Source: Fuerstiella sp.
GTDB lineage: Bacteria; Planctomycetota; Planctomycetia; Planctomycetales; Planctomycetaceae
Direction of reading: 5' to 3'
Length of the DNA: 35,351 nt
Assembly (NCBI GenBank): GCA_014238335.1
Contig: JABABI010000015.1
Coordinates: forward strand, 1-35,351
The notes below the pieces were generated by a model that was not told the origin of the DNA, did not search any database, and saw only the letters and a list, made by a program, of their open reading frames with translations. Shown in pieces: positions 8,924 through 17,587 of the stretch (within the stretch, counting starts at the first letter, position 1; every line of letters begins with the position of its first letter). Both the position numbers and the translations under genes were made by a program.

Positions 8924-9365
8924 CTCCTTCGTTTTGCGTTCGAATATCATCTCGACGTCCATACACCACGCCGCATTCACACTGGACGACGGCCTGCCAT
9001 TGGTCACGGCGTGTATTTGCTCCGGCGCAATCACGACGCACCAGAGCTCGGAAGTTTCAATGTTATTGCTCGGGGTATTTGTGCCAACCCGTCGGTGCAG
9101 TCACGGAATGTTGTGAAATCGCGAGGGTGGTTGGAGGGCGGAACGAGTGAACCTCCGGACTTCCTTCGCAGGCTCATTCCAGCCGCCGGCCACTCACCCA
9201 CCTGTCCGATACCACAATCCTGTAACTGCACCCCCAACCCGTCCATGTGGTGTTTGAAGTTTGTGTCTGATCCGGCGATCAAGTAGCATTACCAGTGACA
9301 ATACCCTGCCAAATTGGTCCTCTCAACGGTTTCCGTTATCGTTACCCCGCCTCAGGACTTATTTA
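8924..9365. other. Intergenic region before module A
   Basis: This 442-base stretch has no convincing gene on either strand; the short open frames have no start signal or recognisable protein. It should hold the promoter of the downstream cassette. A short hairpin AACGG-TTT-CCGTT lies just upstream of the module A start, too weak for a terminator. The sequence CAGGA about ten bases before 9366 can serve as ribosome-binding site. Confidence 0.5.
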
Positions 9366-11795
9366 ATGCAAGAACGCAGCGCCCCAGTACCGCTCGTTTT
9401 TCTCTGTGCGGTGGTGTGCGCGTGCGGTGCGGCCGTGACGGCGGAAGATCTGGTTGTTTATCCTGACGAGCTCGATCTCAGTGGTCCGCAGGCGACTATC
9501 CAGATTGTTGTCGTAAAGAACACAGCCGCGGGACTGCAGGCGGATCTGACCAGAACTGCGAAATATCTGATTGCCGACAGCAAAGTGGCCGTCGTTTCCG
9601 AATTCGGAGTCGTTGAGGCGAAGGGTGACGGACAGACTCAACTGGTCGTCGTCAGTGGGATTGATCGACGGAACGTACCGATTTCGGTCACTGGATTCGA
9701 CAGGCCTGCGCCGGTGTCGTTTCCCTACACAGTGATTCCGGCTCTCACGAAGCTGGGCTGCAATTCCGGTGGTTGTCACGGAAAGGCCGAAGGCCAGAAT
9801 GGATTTAAGCTCAGTGTCTTTGGCTTTGACGCGGAAGCCGACTTCGAGACGCTCACCAGAGAGAATCGAGGACGACGAATCAATCGCGTGATTCCCGCCA
9901 CAAGCCTGATTTTGGGAAAAGCGACCGGTCGGGTGCCACACGTCGGTGGTCGCCGAACGGATGAAACGTCCATACACTATCGCACGCTGTCACGATGGCT
10001 GTCAGAAGGTGCGACGTTCGAAAGTGAGCCGGTAGCTGTCACGTCGATCGAAGTGCAGCCTGAGCAGGCCATGCTGAGTCTCGACGGGCGACAGCAACTG
10101 AGAGTGATCGCTCACTTTTCCGATGCATCGCAGCGAGACGTGACCCATACAGCAGAATTTCAGTCCAATGCCGACAACGTTGCCGCCCTTAGTCATGACG
10201 GGCAGGTTGAGGCGAAAGGATTACCAGGGGAAGCCGCTGTGCTCGTTCGTTTCCTGGACCAGATGGCGGTTTGCTCAGTCACTATTCCGCAGCCGGAAAC
10301 AGAATTCAAACGTCCCCCCGAAAACAACTTTGTCGATCGACACGTGTGGGACAAGCTGGATCGACTCGGCATTCAGCCCTCTGGCCTGGCCGACGATGCC
10401 ACGTTTCTGCGGCGAGTCTTTCTGGATACGATCGGTACGCTGCCGACCGCAGACGAAACGCGAATTTTTCTTAGCAGCGACGAACTGACCAAACGGACGC
10501 GTCTGATTGAACAGTTGCTGAACCGCAACGAATACAGTTTTTATCAGTCACAGAAGTGGGCGGACCTGCTGCGCGTTGACGGGAACGCACTGGGCTCGGA
10601 ATCGTCGGTGGCGTTTAACCGCTGGCTGCGAAGGCAGTTCCGCGAGAACCGACCTTACGATGAGTTCGTCCGTGACATTCTGACGGCCAGAGGCAGCACT
10701 CGTGCTGAAAGTCCTGCCGCTCTTTACGTTACGCTGAATGAACCTAAAGAACTCGGCAGTTCCATCAGCCAGCTGTTTCTTGGTATTCGCATCGAATGCG
10801 CTGAGTGTCACCATCACCCTTTCGAAAAATGGTCGCAGGAAGATTTCTATTCCTTTGCCGGTCTGTTTACGGGGGTCGGGCAAAAGACGCTGCCGGGCGG
10901 TGCGAAGGGCATTCTGGTGAAGGCCGGAAGCGATCTTAAACACCCGAAAATGAACGCGGTTGTTCCGGCAAAGGGCCTTGGCGAAGACTTGCCCGCGGAC
11001 GCCAATTTCGTGCTGCCTGTCGATCGGCGTGTTCATCTTGCAGACTGGATGACCAGCGATACGAACCCGTACTTTGCCAGAGCCATCGTGAATCGTGTCT
11101 GGGCAAATTACTTTAGTCGAGGTCTTATTGATCCGGTCGACGACCTGCGTGCCAGCAATCCGGCCAGCAATGAAGCGCTACTGACCGCGCTGGCCGATCA
11201 TCTGCGAGAATCTGATTACGATCTGAAGGTCCTGACGCAGACCATTCTGGGATCTCGCACGTATCAGCTGAGCAGCGAGAAAAATGATTCCAATGCTGAC
11301 GACCAGCAGAACTTTTCACGCGCTGGGTATCGTCCCCATCCCGCCGAAGTGTTACTGGATGCAATCAGCCAGGTGACGGGCGTTGCCGAGAAGTTCAATG
11401 GCTGGCCACTTGGTGCTCGGGCAATTGAAGTCTGGGACAACCGTATGCCGTCGTATTTCTTCCGCATTTTCGGTCGGCCGACCAGAACCACCGTGTGTGC
11501 GTGCGAGCGTGGCGATGCTCCCAGTATTTCTCAGGCCCTGCATCTGTTGAACTCGTCCGAGATTGGCGAAAAGATTCAGCATCGGCATGGTCGTGTGCGC
11601 CAACTGGCCGATTCTGATCTTGGCCCCGATGCAATCATTTATGAGTTGTATTTGTCCACGGTCAATCGTTTTCCGACCGATGCCGAACGTAACCTGATGT
11701 TGAACGCCTGCAGTCAGAACGCAGACCGTCGTGAAGTTGTCGAAGACCTGATGTGGACGTTGTTAAATACGAAGGAGTTTCTGTTTAACCATTAA
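9366..11795 (+). CDS. Exported DUF1549/DUF1553 protein with Big-like domains and heme-type motifs (module A)
   Basis: Large 809-residue protein with a signal peptide (residues 1-26, hydrophobic VPLVFLCAVVCACGAAVTA), so periplasmic or surface-facing. Two Big-like (bacterial Ig) segments lie around 27-110 and 222-308. Between them is CNSGGCHGK (132-140), a Cys-x4-Cys-His variant of a heme-attachment motif. The DUF1549 region (about 320-505) contains a regular CxxCH at C478-H482 followed by HHPFEKW. DUF1553 covers about 555-800, with the NPYFARAIVNRVWANYF and RPTRTTVCACERGD landmarks. This architecture is a planctomycete hallmark with no settled function; heme binding is inferred from motifs. 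ATG 9366 is preferred over an upstream in-frame start because it gives the signal peptide. It is followed by DUF1501 and PPC-domain genes. Confidence 0.9.
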   Translation: MQERSAPVPLVFLCAVVCACGAAVTAEDLVVYPDELDLSGPQATIQIVVVKNTAAGLQADLTRTAKYLIADSKVAVVSEFGVVEAKGDGQTQLVVVSGIDRRNVPISVTGFDRPAPVSFPYTVIPALTKLGCNSGGCHGKAEGQNGFKLSVFGFDAEADFETLTRENRGRRINRVIPATSLILGKATGRVPHVGGRRTDETSIHYRTLSRWLSEGATFESEPVAVTSIEVQPEQAMLSLDGRQQLRVIAHFSDASQRDVTHTAEFQSNADNVAALSHDGQVEAKGLPGEAAVLVRFLDQMAVCSVTIPQPETEFKRPPENNFVDRHVWDKLDRLGIQPSGLADDATFLRRVFLDTIGTLPTADETRIFLSSDELTKRTRLIEQLLNRNEYSFYQSQKWADLLRVDGNALGSESSVAFNRWLRRQFRENRPYDEFVRDILTARGSTRAESPAALYVTLNEPKELGSSISQLFLGIRIECAECHHHPFEKWSQEDFYSFAGLFTGVGQKTLPGGAKGILVKAGSDLKHPKMNAVVPAKGLGEDLPADANFVLPVDRRVHLADWMTSDTNPYFARAIVNRVWANYFSRGLIDPVDDLRASNPASNEALLTALADHLRESDYDLKVLTQTILGSRTYQLSSEKNDSNADDQQNFSRAGYRPHPAEVLLDAISQVTGVAEKFNGWPLGARAIEVWDNRMPSYFFRIFGRPTRTTVCACERGDAPSISQALHLLNSSEIGEKIQHRHGRVRQLADSDLGPDAIIYELYLSTVNRFPTDAERNLMLNACSQNADRREVVEDLMWTLLNTKEFLFNH

Positions 11796-12041
11796 CCGAG
11801 AGGCCCGGATGCCGCCCGATTGTGCGGCAGTCGTTTGGTGTCTGAATCCGATAATACTGAGTTTTTACATAAGGACGTTTGCGTATCAATTTAAGGATGC
11901 GGTTGGCTGAGTCCACTGACACCTCCCACGGACAGTTTGCTGTCTGATATTAAAGATGATGAATTTCAGTGACCGCAACTTGCCGATACGAATAATTGTG
12001 GCAGGCTGCCGCAACCGTCCCGGAAACAACAGGAGCCTTCC

Positions 12042-13379
12042 ATGCTGAAAATACCATTTGCTCAGAAACGCGGACGTTACTGCGATCGTAGATCCCGCAG
12101 AGATGCGATTCAGGTCGGCGGACTGAGCGCGCTGGCCGGACTGAACCTGCCCTCGCTGCTGCATGCTGACGATATCAAGGCCGTTGCCCCGAAGGCAAGG
12201 TCCTGCATCATGCTGTTTCTGGAGGGCGGTCCAAGCACTATCGACATGTGGGACATGAAGCCGAACGCAGCGGAAAACGTGCGCGGTCCCTTCAAGCCGA
12301 TTTCCACCAACGTGGCAGGCACACAGATCTGTGAGCATTTGCCGGCATGCGCGAAGGTGGCTGACAAATACACGATCGTTCGCAGTCATTCCCATGGCGA
12401 CAACGGGCACGTCACCGGTTACTACTACGTGATGACGGGTTACAAACCGCGATTTCGTGACGGTCAGAACAGCCGCATACCAGCTAATGTGCTGTATCCT
12501 TCGATCGGTTCTCGCGTGGCTCGAGAGCTGGGTGTTCAGGGTTCCGTGCCGGCATACGTAAATCTGCCCGCGCCGATGGACGCCGGTGGACCCGGGTTCT
12601 ACGGGCCGGAATACGCTCCATTTGTGATCGAAACAGATCCGGTCCAGCCGGACTTTAACGTGCGGGACCTGACGCTTCCTAAAGGGACGACCACCGACCG
12701 TATGACTCGTCGGCAACGGCTGTTGTCCGGAGTCGAACAGCTGCGAGGAGGTGCTTCAGGCAAAGCCGCAGACATGTCAGCCTATTACAGCAAAGCGTAC
12801 GATCTGATCACATCACCGGAAGCTCAGAGAGCCTTCGATATTAATGCTGAATCGAAGTCGCTGAGGGAACGCTACGGCCATTCCACGGTCGGACAATGTG
12901 CATTGCTGTCGCGTCGTCTTGTCGAGTCCGGTTGTCGTTTTGTGGGCGTCGATCACGCTGGCTGGGATACCCACTACGACTGCTTTCCGAGCCTGAAGGA
13001 GGATTTGATTCCCCAGGCCGACCTGGCCTTCAGCGCCCTGGTCACAGATCTGGAGGACCGTGGTCTGCTCGATACGACGCTTGTCGTGATGATGGGAGAA
13101 ATGGGCCGTACACCAAAGGTCAATGGTGAAGCGGGCCGTGATCACTGGAGCCGCGCTCAAAGCATTCTTCTGGCTGGCGGGGGAGTACGGCCCGGACAGG
13201 TCATCGGCGAAACCGACGCCACAGCATCGGCGCCGCTGAAGGATCCGGTTTCCATTGCCGACCTGCAGCATACGATTTTCCGTCTGCTCGGAATGAACAC
13301 AGAAAAAATATACTACACACCGCAGGGCCGTCCGATCCCAGTGGGCAACGGGGGAAAGATGATTCCGGGACTGGTGTAG
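12042..13379 (+). CDS. Tat-exported DUF1501 protein (module A)
   Basis: The 445-residue product is a DUF1501 family member. A twin-arginine signal is visible: SRRDAIQVGG at residues 18-27, then a short hydrophobic stretch. The family belongs to the alkaline phosphatase-like clan, and likely metal-site segments are present: LFLEGGPSTIDMWD (58-71), GWDTH (307-311), GEMGRTP (352-358) and GRDHW (365-369). It starts 246 bases after the DUF1549/DUF1553 gene, with AGGAG ahead of ATG 12042. DUF1501 genes are almost always paired with DUF1549/DUF1553 genes in planctomycetes; a joint periplasmic role is likely but undefined. A second, distinct DUF1501 gene lies at 20233-21657. Confidence 0.9.
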   Translation: MLKIPFAQKRGRYCDRRSRRDAIQVGGLSALAGLNLPSLLHADDIKAVAPKARSCIMLFLEGGPSTIDMWDMKPNAAENVRGPFKPISTNVAGTQICEHLPACAKVADKYTIVRSHSHGDNGHVTGYYYVMTGYKPRFRDGQNSRIPANVLYPSIGSRVARELGVQGSVPAYVNLPAPMDAGGPGFYGPEYAPFVIETDPVQPDFNVRDLTLPKGTTTDRMTRRQRLLSGVEQLRGGASGKAADMSAYYSKAYDLITSPEAQRAFDINAESKSLRERYGHSTVGQCALLSRRLVESGCRFVGVDHAGWDTHYDCFPSLKEDLIPQADLAFSALVTDLEDRGLLDTTLVVMMGEMGRTPKVNGEAGRDHWSRAQSILLAGGGVRPGQVIGETDATASAPLKDPVSIADLQHTIFRLLGMNTEKIYYTPQGRPIPVGNGGKMIPGLV

Positions 13380-13491
13380 GCGACTGTCTCAGTCCGTCCT
13401 GCTGGCGGACCGGGACGGTCACGGTCTGCGGTGTGCATAAGCGGAGACACTCTACCTCATTTCGGAGCTGGCCACGTCAGAGCGAAGAACG

Positions 13492-15864
13492 ATGATGAAA
13501 GCCGGAACTTTATTCAGACTTTGCGTCACAGTGCCTCTGTTTCTGCAAGCCGCAGTTTACAGCCAGCAACCGCCGACGGTCGGTTATGCTTTTCCCGCGA
13601 CATTGCCTGCCGGAAGCACCATCGAAGTGCAGCTCGGTGGATATGACTGGACGCCGGACACACAATTCTTCGTTCTTGACGATCGCGTTGAAATCGAGGT
13701 TCTGTCTCCACCCGGAAAAATGCTATTTCCTGGTCCACCTCACTGGTTTGGCCCGAAGGCCGGCAACAAAGCGTTCATGGTTCCACGTGAAGTGACGGTT
13801 CGTCTTACGATTCCTGAGGACATGCCGCCGGGACCCATCGGTTGGCGGGCCGTTAATGCAAATGGTGTCTCACCGCCGCTTGAGTTGCTGGTTACTGACA
13901 GCCACGATGTCATCGAAGAAGAATCGCGAACATCCAGCGGTGCGCCGCAGCAGTTGCCGACGCTGCCGTGTACTTTGTTCGGTCGGTTGAAGCAGAAGGA
14001 GGAAGTCGACCAATATCGATTTGTTTCACCCGTGGACGGTCTGATCACCTGTTCTGTTAACTCACATGGCTTCGGCTTTGGCCTCCATGCTGCCGTGTTG
14101 ATTCATGACGAAGCCGGAAATCTGGTTTCTGACACGGCTGACACGGAAGGGCAGGGGTTGCAAACGACGCTTGCTGTGAAGAGCGGGGCGGAGTATCTGG
14201 TGACTCTCAGCGACATTGACTACCGCGGCAACCGTTCAATGGTGTACAGATTGTCTTTTGAAACAACGCCGCGAGTCATTGCAACGGTACCAGCCGCAGG
14301 TCAGCGAGGAGCAACCCAGAAGATTACGTTCATTGGTTACGGACTGGAGACCGGTGCCCCGGTGATCGAATCTGTTGAGTGTGAAATCTCGTCCCCTGGC
14401 GATACAGCCAACGCTCTGGTGAACGTCGAATTTGATTCGCCGGCGGGAACTGTTCGGCACCAGATCCCTCTGAGTGATCATGCAGAACTGATCGAACAAC
14501 GCGATGAAGGTAAACCGCAAACGGTAGCGCTTCCAGGAGCGGTGACCGGTTGGCTGGAGCGTGCCGAACGTCATGATGCCTATGCATTTGAGGCAGTGAA
14601 GGACGCCGAGTGGGACATCACAGTGGCGGCTCGCACAATCGGCTCGACACTGGATGTGGACGTGGCGGTTGTCGATATGAACGGGAAAACGGTCGCATCT
14701 GCGGATGATGTGAACGGCTCGACGGACGCATTCGTCCGCTTCCAGGCTGCGGCAGATGGTATATATACCGTCCGAATTGCTGACGTCTCTGGTCGTCAGG
14801 GAGAACCGGCTTCGATTTACCGTCTGTCGTTTACAAGGCCGGTGTCGTCCTTTGAAGTGGTCGTTCCCGATCCTGTTGAACTGATGCTGGGGGAAGCACC
14901 GCCCGAAATCCCGATCAAACGCCAAAAGGGCAAGGGACCGCGTGGCCTGCTGTACGTCGACATCGTGCGCCCGCCCGAATGGGAACAGGATGTCAAAGTC
15001 GATATCGAAGGACTGCCAGACGGCACGACAGTTCCTGAAGATATCGTTATTCTGGCAGGAGAGTCGTTCGTCGCAATTCCGCTGTCCACGTCCCACCACG
15101 CGTCGTCATACGCGTCGCTGGTTACAGTGACCTGCACAACAGCCGACGCCAAAGTCTCGCAGCGACTGTTGGTGGCCCCGATCATGAAGCCTCGAGCGAA
15201 CGTGAGGCCGCTGTATCCGGATGCCGGTCGTACCGTGCACCGTGGAGCCATGTACGATGCGCCGGTTGTCGTTTCACGCATTGAACCCTTTGTCGGTGAA
15301 GTGTGTTTACAGATGGCCGCTCGTCCGGATCGAGTGTCTCAGGGAATATTTGGCGAACCGATTTGTGTGCCGCCCAACGTCAGTCAGATCAACTTCCCGC
15401 TGTTTCTTCCTGAATGGGTGCAGATCGACCGCACGTCCCGCATCGTGCTGAATACTGTTGTCGAAATGCCTGACCCACAGGGCGCAGTGCGAACCCTGGT
15501 CAACCGCATGCAGCAGCGGATTACGATGAACGTGGAAGGCACACTGCTGACCGTATCGACTTCGCAGCACGAGATTACCGCTCAGAGCGGCCAAAGCCTG
15601 GAGGTTCCCGTACAGGTCTTCCGGTCACCCAAATTGCGGCGGGATGTTCGAGTGTCGTTGGTTGCGGAGGACGGCCAGGCGGCGCCACTGGAAGTTGCTT
15701 CCGTCGTGATTCCCGTCGCAGCGGCAGCGGCCGTTCTCAGGGTTCCACCGGACCACGCTCTGCTGCAAAAAGGGGAAACGATCATGAAGCTGAAGGCCGT
15801 TGCGGCGGATGGGCAAAGCGTTATCGCTATGTCGTCAACGTCGATTGTGATCGTGTCGCCCTGA
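13492..15864 (+). CDS. Secreted protein with PPC (pre-peptidase C-terminal) domains (module A)
   Basis: The 790-residue product has a signal peptide (residues 1-24, MMKAGTLFRLCVTVPLFLQA then AVYSQ). It is all-beta in character: an IPT/TIG-like opening (about 28-135), a first PPC-like domain (about 163-256, EVDQYRFVSPVDGLITCSV), a second IPT-like stretch (from about 260), a second PPC-like domain (about 350-460, HDAYAFEAVKDAEWDITV), and further Ig-like strands to the end. No catalytic motif is seen, so a binding or structural role is likely. It lies 112 bases after the DUF1501 gene on the same strand and is probably in the same transcript. ATG codons at 13492 and 13495 are both usable. Confidence 0.83.
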   Translation: MMKAGTLFRLCVTVPLFLQAAVYSQQPPTVGYAFPATLPAGSTIEVQLGGYDWTPDTQFFVLDDRVEIEVLSPPGKMLFPGPPHWFGPKAGNKAFMVPREVTVRLTIPEDMPPGPIGWRAVNANGVSPPLELLVTDSHDVIEEESRTSSGAPQQLPTLPCTLFGRLKQKEEVDQYRFVSPVDGLITCSVNSHGFGFGLHAAVLIHDEAGNLVSDTADTEGQGLQTTLAVKSGAEYLVTLSDIDYRGNRSMVYRLSFETTPRVIATVPAAGQRGATQKITFIGYGLETGAPVIESVECEISSPGDTANALVNVEFDSPAGTVRHQIPLSDHAELIEQRDEGKPQTVALPGAVTGWLERAERHDAYAFEAVKDAEWDITVAARTIGSTLDVDVAVVDMNGKTVASADDVNGSTDAFVRFQAAADGIYTVRIADVSGRQGEPASIYRLSFTRPVSSFEVVVPDPVELMLGEAPPEIPIKRQKGKGPRGLLYVDIVRPPEWEQDVKVDIEGLPDGTTVPEDIVILAGESFVAIPLSTSHHASSYASLVTVTCTTADAKVSQRLLVAPIMKPRANVRPLYPDAGRTVHRGAMYDAPVVVSRIEPFVGEVCLQMAARPDRVSQGIFGEPICVPPNVSQINFPLFLPEWVQIDRTSRIVLNTVVEMPDPQGAVRTLVNRMQQRITMNVEGTLLTVSTSQHEITAQSGQSLEVPVQVFRSPKLRRDVRVSLVAEDGQAAPLEVASVVIPVAAAAAVLRVPPDHALLQKGETIMKLKAVAADGQSVIAMSSTSIVIVSP

Positions 15865-16005
15865 AGAACATTCCCAATCGGTTTGCATGTCTTCTGTCGT
15901 GTGTGGCATTGTTCATGTTTCGACAACCCATGCGTCGCGGTCACAGCTGATGAAATTCTGCTGAAGAGTGGACATTCTGTACTCTGCAAATCGCCTGAGG
16001 ATCGC

Positions 16006-17190
16006 TCATGTCCCATCTGCGGCGATGGCAGTGGCGATGGCAGTGGCGATTTGGCAGGCGTCCAGAAACTGCGGGATGTACAGTGTTTCGTCGACAGTGT
16101 GAATTCCCGCCTGGCCACATCCTAACGTCACCGCAGGATAACCATGGGCCGAGATCCAGTTGGCGTCCAGACCTCCGTCACAATCACGGGCCAGTGGTTG
16201 CAGACCGATTTGCCGTACGGCCGCCTTTGCTGCTGTGACACATGCAGAGCTCTCGGGAATGTTGAATGCTTCGTAACGCGTGTCTTCCTCAAACGTCAGT
16301 TTGCCACGTTTACCAGTGCTGTTTGTGACTGATTGGACCGCAGCTTCAAACGCTTTGCGATACTGTTTCACGATGCGTTTGCGAAAGGACGGCTGGTGGC
16401 TGCGTGCTTCGGCTTCGATCAGGACACCCGGCATCACAACGTTGGTGGCGGCTCCGCCATTAATCGCGCCTATGTTACTGGCACCGCGATTCTTCGACTT
16501 CGTGACAAGCCCGTGCCAGCCGTCACGCTGCAGGGCCGCGATTGCAAGGGAGGCGACGACGGCAGCATTGACTCCGTTTTCCGGGTGGGCACCGGCGTGA
16601 CTGGCGATGCCTTCAATGGCGATCGACAGATTGGTCGCTCCGACGGCACCGATGATCAGGCTTGCCGGGTCACTGCCATCCCAGTTGAAGCACAGTTCAG
16701 GGCGTCCCAGCTTGCTTGCTGTCAGAAATCGCGCACCTCGCAGACCAATTTCTTCCTGCACAGTAAACAACAGTGTCAACGGTGGATGGGGCACGTTCTG
16801 TTTAAGAATCTCGGAGATCGCAGTCAGTATTACCGCGCAGCCGGCTCGGTTGTCGCCACCCAGGGCGGTTTTCCCGGCGGGGCGAACGGTGTCACCCTTG
16901 CGGACTGGCTTGCAACCGACGGCCAGGGGAACGGTATCCAGATGAGCCATCAGCAATCGGCGGGGGGCCCGGATGTTACCCTTTAGTTTTACGATCAGAT
17001 TGCCAACCTGCCCGCCGGCGGGGCTCCGGCGGTGAGCCGTATCTGAAGAAATTGCGGATTTCGGCACGCCTGCGAGCTGGAGTTCCTTACGGAGCCAGGC
17101 TGCAACTTTCGACTCTTCGCAACTCTGGCCGGGGATGGCCACCAAATCCATAACGCGGCGGATCGCCTTGCCTTTATCAATCGATTGCAT
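16006..17190 (-). CDS. M20 family metallopeptidase (PepT-like)
   Basis: The 394-residue product matches the M20 di-zinc peptidase family, closest by layout to tripeptidase/aminoacylase-type members. Zinc and catalytic residues are visible: AHLDTVP (H83, catalytic D85), GGDNRAG (bridging D113), VQEEIG (general base E146 and ligand E147), NWDG (D171) and the C-terminal GIHTVDE carrying the last His. The dimerisation/lid domain spans roughly 185-300 (GIASHAGAHPENGVNA). No signal peptide, so a cytoplasmic peptidase is likely. The C terminus IATAIATAIA is written by a 12-bp tandem repeat. It converges on the PPC gene with 141 bases between and no clear terminator. Confidence 0.9.
   Translation of the reverse strand: MQSIDKGKAIRRVMDLVAIPGQSCEESKVAAWLRKELQLAGVPKSAISSDTAHRRSPAGGQVGNLIVKLKGNIRAPRRLLMAHLDTVPLAVGCKPVRKGDTVRPAGKTALGGDNRAGCAVILTAISEILKQNVPHPPLTLLFTVQEEIGLRGARFLTASKLGRPELCFNWDGSDPASLIIGAVGATNLSIAIEGIASHAGAHPENGVNAAVVASLAIAALQRDGWHGLVTKSKNRGASNIGAINGGAATNVVMPGVLIEAEARSHQPSFRKRIVKQYRKAFEAAVQSVTNSTGKRGKLTFEEDTRYEAFNIPESSACVTAAKAAVRQIGLQPLARDCDGGLDANWISAHGYPAVTLGCGQAGIHTVDETLYIPQFLDACQIATAIATAIAADGT
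16021..16050. repeat. 12-bp tandem repeat, 2.5 copies
   Basis: The unit GGCGATGGCAGT occurs perfectly at 16021-16032 and 16033-16044, then GGCGAT at 16045-16050. It lies inside the last codons of the M20 peptidase gene and encodes the repeated Ile-Ala-Thr-Ala pattern at the end of its C-terminal helix. Because the unit is a multiple of three, copy-number change would alter the protein length without frameshift. Confidence 0.9.
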
Positions 17191-17587
17191 TGGAATTCCT
17201 TTTTGTTCAGACGCAAGGTCGGAGTGCAGTTATCTGTTCTGTTAGTGTCCGAATCGTGTTGTGGTACGAGCCATGCCATATTCACGTCGGCAGCGCTCCG
17301 CTTTTGTATCGTAGTGGCCGTGGCGGCCAGCACCCACCGACATTCGCAGATTGCCGGTGCCGTCGGCGAGACCTCTCTTTGGAGAGTCTGGTGCTGGCGG
17401 ATATGAGCCTACCCGTTATCATTCATCCGTCCACAGGCCAGTGGATCAGTCGCCCACGGAATCATGCAGACATGAATGCGGTTCGCCCGTATGTCGATTT
17501 GAGCTGCCACTTGTTAAGCGGCGGCCGCTGCCACCGGTGACCAGACTTCAGTGAATCGCAACAAGTTTTCATCGAGAAACATTCGCA
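17191..17587. other. Divergent intergenic region between peptidase and cysH-like genes
   Basis: This 397-base stretch separates the minus-strand M20 peptidase gene from the plus-strand CysH-like gene, so it should hold both promoters. Open frames exist but none encodes a recognisable protein. A bulged hairpin lies around 17370-17388 (GACCTCTC, TTT, GGAGAGTC). No riboswitch of a known sulfur-responsive class was recognised by eye. Confidence 0.4.

Noticed and set aside
8600..9034. Minus-strand open frame of 144 codons overlapping the flavin reductase gene
   Set aside because: Mostly a mirror of the real coding sequence on the other strand; no family match.
11810..11829. TGCCGC/GCGGCA hairpin after the module A DUF1549 gene
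   Set aside because: Six-pair stem without a following T-run; more likely chance or an mRNA-processing feature than a terminator.
13394..13418. Hairpin CCGTCC/GGACGG with 13-base loop after the module A DUF1501 gene
   Set aside because: Only six pairs, long loop and no T-run; not a convincing terminator between genes that are probably cotranscribed.
14758..14769. Perfect 12-bp palindrome GGTATATATACC
   Set aside because: Lies inside the PPC-domain coding sequence and is short; chance is enough to explain it.
14236..15099. Long minus-strand open frame (287 codons) across the PPC gene
   Set aside because: Antisense to a clearly coding secreted beta-rich protein; Arg/Cys/His-rich product typical of a reverse-frame artefact.
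17190..17540. Plus-strand open frame of about 116 codons upstream of the cysH-like gene
   Set aside because: Composition is unlike a protein (many Arg, Cys and Ser without pattern), no ribosome-binding site, no recognisable domain.
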